Below, in pieces: positions 59,301 to 64,000 of a stretch of 64,000 bases of DNA. How positions within the stretch are numbered: position 1 is the first letter of the stretch; each line of letters opens with the position of its first letter. This DNA comes from Pythium myriotylum (lineage: Eukaryota; Oomycota; Peronosporomycetes; Pythiales; Pythiaceae), in assembly GCA_023091665.1 (NCBI GenBank), contig JALJCQ010000009.1, positions 3,410,001-3,474,000 on the forward strand, read 5' to 3'. The notes under the pieces are model-generated. The model was not told where the DNA came from, searched no databases, and saw nothing but the letters and a program-made list of their open reading frames with translations. Both the position numbers and the translations under genes were made by a program.

Positions 59301-62300
59301 CTTTCCGGGCAGCATCAGCTTCAGCCGCAGCAATCCTAGCTTGAGCCACTCGCGCCACGACTTCAGCTTCTTGCTGGCGCTGACGCTCCCGCTCCTCTTC
59401 AAGTCTTCGGTTAATCTTGGCATTCATCTGGACATCGAAGGCTAGCTTGTCGGCTGCCTCCTGCTCCTCCAGAAGTCGATTTTGACGTTCTCGCTCACCA
59501 GCGTCTTCTGTTTCTTTCTGGTGCTTTTGCTGTTTGGATCTACGAGCCGCAATGCGCTGCTGGAGTTGCTGCTGCTGACGTTTCTGTTCAGCATCCAAGG
59601 AGGCAGTGAGCGACGCCATCTCAGATTTATGCTCTCGCTTTAACCTCTCCAACTCGGCCTGGGCACTCTCCTGTGCTAACTTCGCTTCTTCTTGCTTCTT
59701 CACCGCAGCCAAACCAGCTTCCATCATGTCCAAGGAATTTCTACTTCCACCAACGGAGCCAGCAATAGACGCTGTCTTCGGTATCATTTTCTTCTGCGCT
59801 AAGCGATCTTTAAGTTTCGCACGACGAGCTTGTGCATCCGAGACATCATTCTCCTTAGTTTGACGGCAAGCCAAGTCAAACTCAGACGCCACGCGATCCA
59901 CCTCCGCTCGCCGAGCTACCTCGATCGCACGCCGAGCAGCCTCCGCACCTCGCGCCTCCGCCGACGCTCGAGCGATCTCGCGAGCTAACGACAACTCGCG
60001 CTCTTCTTGAACACGACGCTCCTCTTCGTACGCTCTTGCTGCTCCTTCTTTTAGATCCTCCTCCACCTTCAGACGCTCCAGCTCCTCTTCCGCCTCCATC
60101 GCACGAACAACTGCACCATCCACAGAACCGTCCGACGGAATCGGTCTCTGCGTACGACGCGCCGCCAGCTTCTCCTGCAGCTTCTGCTCTTGCCGCCGAC
60201 GCTCACCCTCCAGCGATGTCTGCAACGCCGCCAGCTCGCGCGCGTGCTCCGCTTGTACCCGCCGCAGCTCCTCTTCCGCCAACGCCCGGCTCGCTTGAGC
60301 CGCCGCCTCTTTCCTCTTCGTGTCCGCCTCCAACACCTCCAACAACTCGCGAGATCGAACTTGCTGACACTCCTCAGCCTCCCGTAGTCGGCGCGCTGCT
60401 TCGTCTCCAAGTGTCTTCGCCAGCAACGCCACCTCGCGCTTCTCCTCCTCCGCTAACGCTTCTTCCAGCTCCTCTCGCGCTCGAGAACTAGGATTGCCGC
60501 CACTCTGCTCCACCAGCTCCGCCGTCCTCTGTTCTCGTCGCCGAGCCAGTCGATCACGAAGAGCATGCTCTTTCTGCACCCTCTCCAACTCCAGCGACCG
60601 ACGCAGTGCCTCCGACTCCTTCGAGTGTGCGTCCTGACACTCCCGCAACAAACGATCCAGCTCCTCACCACTCACACTCGCTACAGTATGAACAACGTCT
60701 TCGGCTGCTCGCTGCTCTACACGAGTCGACACGGCGGCCTGCTCCACTTTCGCCGCTGTCTCGGCATCGATCGCCGCCTCCGAACGTACAGCTTCGGCCT
60801 CCAGTGCGTTCAGCTCCTTCTCCGCCTCCTCGCGGACGCTCGCGCTACCACCTCCACTCTTGACCGCGTCCAGCAGCTTGCGTCTCTGCTCCACACGATC
60901 CTTCAATGCCCTCTTCTTCGCAGCCGCCTCCGCCTCGATCTCACTCACGCGATGCTCGAGCTTCTCTGCGTACTCCCGCTGGATGCGATCCACTTCCGAT
61001 TCAACTGCATCGTCCATCGCCTCCACCGCGACTTCGCCCACCATCGAACCTCCTCCCACTCCACCACTGCCATCCATAACTTTCACGACAGATGCCCGCG
61101 CCACATCGCCCCCACCCGCTTTCACTCGTCCGCCTCGTGCGGCAAGCCGACCTCGAAGCTTGCTCTTCCGAGCCTCTGCATCCACAGCCTCATCGCCCAG
61201 CACTCGCCGACGAGCAGCCTCGAACTCGGACGCCACGCGATCCACCTCCGCTCGCCGAGCTACCTCGATCGCACGCCGAGCAGCCTCCGCACCTCGCGCC
61301 TCCGCCGACGCTCGAGCGATCTCGCGAGCTAACGACAACTCGCGCTCTTCTTGAACACGACGCTCCTCTTCGTACGCTCTTGCTGCTCCTTCTTTTAGAT
61401 CCTCCTCCACCTTCAGACGCTCCAGCTCCTCTTCCGCCTCCATCGCACGAACAACTGCACCATCCACAGAACCGTCCGACGGAATCGGTCTCTGCGTACG
61501 ACGCGCCGCCAGCTTCTCCTGCAGCTTCTGCTCTTGCCGCCGACGCTCACCCTCCAGCGATGTCTGCAACGCCGCCAGCTCGCGCGCGTGCTCCGCTTGT
61601 ACCCGCCGCAGCTCCTCTTCCGCCAACGCCCGGCTCGCTTGAGCCGCCGCCTCTTTCCTCTTCGTGTCCGCCTCCAACACCTCCAACAACTCGCGAGATC
61701 GAACTTGCTGACACTCCTCAGCCTCCCGTAGTCGGCGCGCTGCTTCGTCTCCAAGTGTCTTCGCCAGCAACGCCACCTCGCGCTTCTCCTCCTCCGCTAA
61801 CGCTTCTTCCAGCTCCTCTCGCGCTCGAGAACTAGGATTGCCGCCACTCTGCTCCACCAGCTCCGCCGTCCTCTGTTCTCGTCGCCGAGCCAGTCGATCA
61901 CGAAGAGCATGCTCTTTCTGCACCCTCTCCAACTCCAGCGACCGACGCAGTGCCTCCGACTCCTTCGAGTGTGCGTCCTGACACTCCCGCAACAAACGAT
62001 CCAGCTCCTCACCACTCACACTCGCTACAGTATGAACAACGTCTTCGGCTGCTCGCTGCTCTACACGAGTCGACACGGCGGCCTGCTCCACTTTCGCCGC
62101 TGTCTCGGCATCGATCGCCGCCTCCGAACGTACAGCTTCGGCCTCCAGTGCGTTCAGCTCCTTCTCCGCCTCCTCGCGGACGCTCGCGCTACCACCTCCA
62201 CTCTTGACCGCGTCCAGCAGCTTGCGTCTCTGCTCCACACGATCCTTCAATGCCCTCTTCTTCGCAGCCGCCTCCGCCTCGATCTCACTCACGCGATGCT

Positions 62301-63960
62301 CGAGCTTCTCTGCGTACTCCCGCTGGATGCGATCCACTTCCGATTCAACTGCATCGTCCATCGCCTCCACCGCGACTTCGCCCACCATCGAACCTCCTCC
62401 CACTCCACCACTGCCATCCATAACTTTCACGACAGATGCCCGCGCCACATCGCCCCCACTCGCTTTCACTCGTCCGCCTCGTGCGGCAAGCCGACCTCGA
62501 AGCTTGCTCTTCCGAGCCTCTGCATCCACAGCCTCATCGCCCAGCACTCGCCGACGAGCAGCCTCGAACTCGGACGCCACGCGATCCACCTCCGCTCGCC
62601 GAGCTACCTCGATCGCACGCCGAGCAGCCTCCGCACCTCGCGCCTCCGCCGACGCTCGAGCGATCTCGCGAGCTAACGACAACTCGCGCTCTTCTTGAAC
62701 ACGACGCTCCTCTTCGTACGCTCTTGCTGCTCCTTCTTTTAGATCCTCCTCCACCTTCAGACGCTCCAGCTCCTCTTCCGCCTCCATCGCACGAACAACT
62801 GCACCATCCACAGAACCGTCCGACGGAATCGGTCTCTGCGTACGACGCGCCGCCAGCTTCTCCTGCAGCTTCTGCTCTTGCCGCCGACGCTCACCCTCCA
62901 GCGATGTCTGCAACGCCGCCAGCTCGCGCGCGTGCTCCGCTTGTACCCGCCGCAGCTCCTCTTCCGCCAACGCCCGGCTCGCTTGAGCCGCCGCCTCTTT
63001 CCTCTTCGTGTCCGCCTCCAACACCTCCAACAACTCGCGAGATCGAACTTGCTGACACTCCTCAGCCTCCCGTAGTCGGCGCGCTGCTTCGTCTCCAAGT
63101 GTCTTCGCCAGCAACGCCACCTCGCGCTTCTCCTCCTCCGCTAACGCTTCTTCCAGCTCCTCTCGCGCTCGAGAACTAGGATTGCCGCCACTCTGCTCCA
63201 CCAGCTCCGCCGTCCTCTGTTCTCGTCGCCGAGCCAGTCGATCACGAAGAGCATGCTCTTTCTGCACCCTCTCCAACTCCAGCGACCGACGCAGTGCCTC
63301 CGACTCCTTCGAGTGTGCGTCCTGACACTCCCGCAACAAACGATCCAGCTCCTCACCACTCACACTCGCTACAGTATGAACAACGTCTTCGGCTGCTCGC
63401 TGCTCTACACGAGTCGACACGGCGGCCTGCTCCACTTTCGCCGCTGTCTCGGCATCGATCGCCGCCTCCGAACGTACAGCTTCGGCCTCCAGTGCGTTCA
63501 GCTCCTTCTCCGCCTCCTCGCGGACGCTCGCGCTACCACCTCCACTCTTGACCGCGTCCAGCAGCTTGCGTCTCTGCTCCACACGATCCTTCAATGCCCT
63601 CTTCTTCGCAGCCGCCTCCGCCTCGATCTCACTCACGCGATGCTCGAGCTTCTCTGCGTACTCGCGCTGGATGCGATCCACTTCCGATTCGACTGCATCG
63701 TCAATAGCATCATCCACAAGAGACTGAATTCGATATTCGGTTAGGTTTTCCTCTTGTTTACCTCTTGGTGCGGCTGGGATGGATTGGGCTTTAGTGTGAG
63801 TAAGCATGGGTAATGGATTCATCGGATCTATCAACATTTTGAGGGCCACTTCAACTTGGCCACTTCCGTGAGTTGAACGCATGAAAGCGTTGGCTGAGCT
63901 AAAACTTCCATATTGTGAAGCAGATACGTCTCCGATCACGTCCGCATCAAGGAGCATCAT
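56386..63960 (-). CDS. Very long coiled-coil protein with tandem 448-residue repeats (5' end may lie outside)
   Basis: At least 2524 residues. The first Met is at 63960, but the frame stays open to the window edge, so the true start may lie outside. Nearly the whole protein is charged coiled coil (Glu, Lys, Arg, Ala, Leu). Residues about 87-1365 consist of three near-identical units of 448 residues (DDAVESEVDRIQREYAEKLE at each start), the third incomplete. The centre has R/K/E/Q-rich helices (RERQRQQEAEVVARVAQ), then a globular-looking part near 2100-2300, and a final coiled coil ending RLPRSRPNTVAKSKT. No motor head or membrane segment is seen. A cytoskeletal, centrosomal or vesicle-tethering scaffold is inferred; I do not recognise an orthologue. 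Confidence 0.82.
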   Translation of the reverse strand: MMLLDADVIGDVSASQYGSFSSANAFMRSTHGSGQVEVALKMLIDPMNPLPMLTHTKAQSIPAAPRGKQEENLTEYRIQSLVDDAIDDAVESEVDRIQREYAEKLEHRVSEIEAEAAAKKRALKDRVEQRRKLLDAVKSGGGSASVREEAEKELNALEAEAVRSEAAIDAETAAKVEQAAVSTRVEQRAAEDVVHTVASVSGEELDRLLRECQDAHSKESEALRRSLELERVQKEHALRDRLARRREQRTAELVEQSGGNPSSRAREELEEALAEEEKREVALLAKTLGDEAARRLREAEECQQVRSRELLEVLEADTKRKEAAAQASRALAEEELRRVQAEHARELAALQTSLEGERRRQEQKLQEKLAARRTQRPIPSDGSVDGAVVRAMEAEEELERLKVEEDLKEGAARAYEEERRVQEERELSLAREIARASAEARGAEAARRAIEVARRAEVDRVASEFEAARRRVLGDEAVDAEARKSKLRGRLAARGGRVKASGGDVARASVVKVMDGSGGVGGGSMVGEVAVEAMDDAVESEVDRIQREYAEKLEHRVSEIEAEAAAKKRALKDRVEQRRKLLDAVKSGGGSASVREEAEKELNALEAEAVRSEAAIDAETAAKVEQAAVSTRVEQRAAEDVVHTVASVSGEELDRLLRECQDAHSKESEALRRSLELERVQKEHALRDRLARRREQRTAELVEQSGGNPSSRAREELEEALAEEEKREVALLAKTLGDEAARRLREAEECQQVRSRELLEVLEADTKRKEAAAQASRALAEEELRRVQAEHARELAALQTSLEGERRRQEQKLQEKLAARRTQRPIPSDGSVDGAVVRAMEAEEELERLKVEEDLKEGAARAYEEERRVQEERELSLAREIARASAEARGAEAARRAIEVARRAEVDRVASEFEAARRRVLGDEAVDAEARKSKLRGRLAARGGRVKAGGGDVARASVVKVMDGSGGVGGGSMVGEVAVEAMDDAVESEVDRIQREYAEKLEHRVSEIEAEAAAKKRALKDRVEQRRKLLDAVKSGGGSASVREEAEKELNALEAEAVRSEAAIDAETAAKVEQAAVSTRVEQRAAEDVVHTVASVSGEELDRLLRECQDAHSKESEALRRSLELERVQKEHALRDRLARRREQRTAELVEQSGGNPSSRAREELEEALAEEEKREVALLAKTLGDEAARRLREAEECQQVRSRELLEVLEADTKRKEAAAQASRALAEEELRRVQAEHARELAALQTSLEGERRRQEQKLQEKLAARRTQRPIPSDGSVDGAVVRAMEAEEELERLKVEEDLKEGAARAYEEERRVQEERELSLAREIARASAEARGAEAARRAIEVARRAEVDRVASEFDLACRQTKENDVSDAQARRAKLKDRLAQKKMIPKTASIAGSVGGSRNSLDMMEAGLAAVKKQEEAKLAQESAQAELERLKREHKSEMASLTASLDAEQKRQQQQLQQRIAARRSKQQKHQKETEDAGERERQNRLLEEQEAADKLAFDVQMNAKINRRLEEERERQRQQEAEVVARVAQARIAAAEADAARKAMDAAREVELARLAKEFDENTRVLNQAHMNDLAAQKQKLEARVAAKKQKRLMELEAKRALELQRLREQQEEEERVALTEQQKAVEAVNDALLAAAGGDDQLGDATVPLINAVTFQEEVLALKTNVTATKTANESSKIHDSLILRAAQQERDIAAVQQLFDNRVIPVRMPLLAAVELVLSQRHHNEMAELLASQYARKSGAIRDALHEIMQQKAMAKAALMRSGGTSDLEREMIAIDADYDERIREVERRTVEFFENQASVDTQRLKDHHLAEAKFLLTYFGSLYAAEIQRFQLEEMDRQAQANDAARVESMVRLSDEAVPQPQFHYIVSRGDGNEDRINELCARLEIKADERIQLLLVEKSNELQRLHDELGAELRRIGDEFDHLSTEEQAALTLAFQDRVRDLKPGSAQLEQLQKEKDEQATSLLLMLKGRRSQLENRARYSLTRKLSTVEEEYDRKIQIVKAKMVERIAEEKRMLLEKQRALTNAINSAGDGQAVERGLKRSIEIDESGSVKTDGEIRDARPVEDLTCSAEGRTTIEDTSARVEEISRSSRTIEQRLHTIEELIRSEHCAKAKESTPLKDEARVTGYKQAIVDAIDNACQWRVIVRDIEESQSVTELGLILQGPMNETLQTLVDFVNALAPMIQLPASNELLIEHVVVAESTPTLKEDASALTRLTHFDIATRTLFVHSACFSQLSAGQIVMLLIHAVAAVQTGTSDVSDPKFVGRVYCLLVQCYQSLFLRSNTNENQARSLAQTEAGSGISNSNGVVGVKKESKKLGQSSGRQWKSHVYKLESFLSGFDRSMNGSNGEQGDEISRIPSPRSEITVLRQPSALMAMSRASSRFLLTSKETASEMETLAIQERRQFLLEKLDTAEKLYAHVLRQHEEQRQSREYVHEMLEQEQDHEVSTDEKGSWNLRLQELRQEAEAIEQALDATRRERDELFSQCQALRDELERLPRSRPNTVAKSKT
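59870..63702 (-). repeat. 1344-bp intragenic tandem repeat, about 2.85 copies
   Basis: Copies at about 62359-63702, 61015-62358 and 59870-61014 (last one truncated). They are almost identical, with rare differences such as ccacccgct near 61122 versus ccactcgct near 62457, and tactcgcgc at 63660 versus tactcccgc in the others. The unit is 448 codons, so frame is preserved. Recent duplication or ongoing gene conversion. Confidence 0.92.
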
Positions 63961-64000
63961 GACTGGAGTGGACTCATCTCCGTCTCCTTCACCTCCAGTG

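Noticed and set aside
60565..63744. Repeated plus-strand frames of 163-255 codons in the coiled-coil repeat
   Set aside because: Antisense shadows that recur every 1344 bp with the repeat itself.

Overview
The window looks like a nuclear contig from an oomycete, probably a saprolegnian type. The genes are dense and GC-rich. Most are intron-poor, and the introns I can place are nearly all 58-96 nt with GT..AG ends. The gene content also fits: elicitin-like ectodomains fused to TKL kinases, a SulP transporter array, small serine/threonine-rich secreted proteins, and eukaryotic housekeeping genes (DCAF1, COQ5, METTL18-like, a ubiquitin protease). The genus cannot be fixed from the sequence.

Layout. 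1-4089 (-) is a 3'-truncated surface protein with 13 copies of a WYPNP module and a tectonin propeller. 4668-5549 (+) is a phospholipid scramblase. 5661-8660 (-) is an EF-hand repeat protein. 9096-10143 (-) is a METTL18-like methyltransferase that shares a 224-bp divergent promoter with DCAF1 (10368-15851, +). A TPR protein (+) and COQ5 (-) converge with 31 bp between them. 19436-22779 (+) holds three small secreted, probably GPI-anchored proteins. 23142-24817 (+) is a glutamate-dehydrogenase paralogue whose catalytic residues are replaced. 25408-28011 (+) is a second WYPNP protein. 28121-30321 (+) is a duplicated pair of Ala-rich VGKEK proteins. 30469-33278 (-) is a DUSP-MYND-USP protease.

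The second half consists of gene families. Three SulP transporters lie in tandem (33647-42718, -) and share an upstream CCAAT-type motif. An ankyrin-type protein follows (43938-45242, -). Then comes a cluster of three elicitin-like receptor kinases (45678-47378 -, 49708-51606 -, 53969-55654 +) with a kinase-less elicitin-like membrane protein (52754-53362, -). The window ends in a very long coiled-coil protein (56386-63960, -, open to the window edge) built on a 1344-bp intragenic tandem repeat.

The strongest candidate for an undescribed system is the elicitin-ectodomain kinase cluster: a plausible sterol/lipid-sensing receptor family with its own kinase-less companion. Next are the catalytically degenerate GDH and the WYPNP module family. 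Gene calls rest on reading frames, motifs and hand-placed splice sites; no database search was possible.
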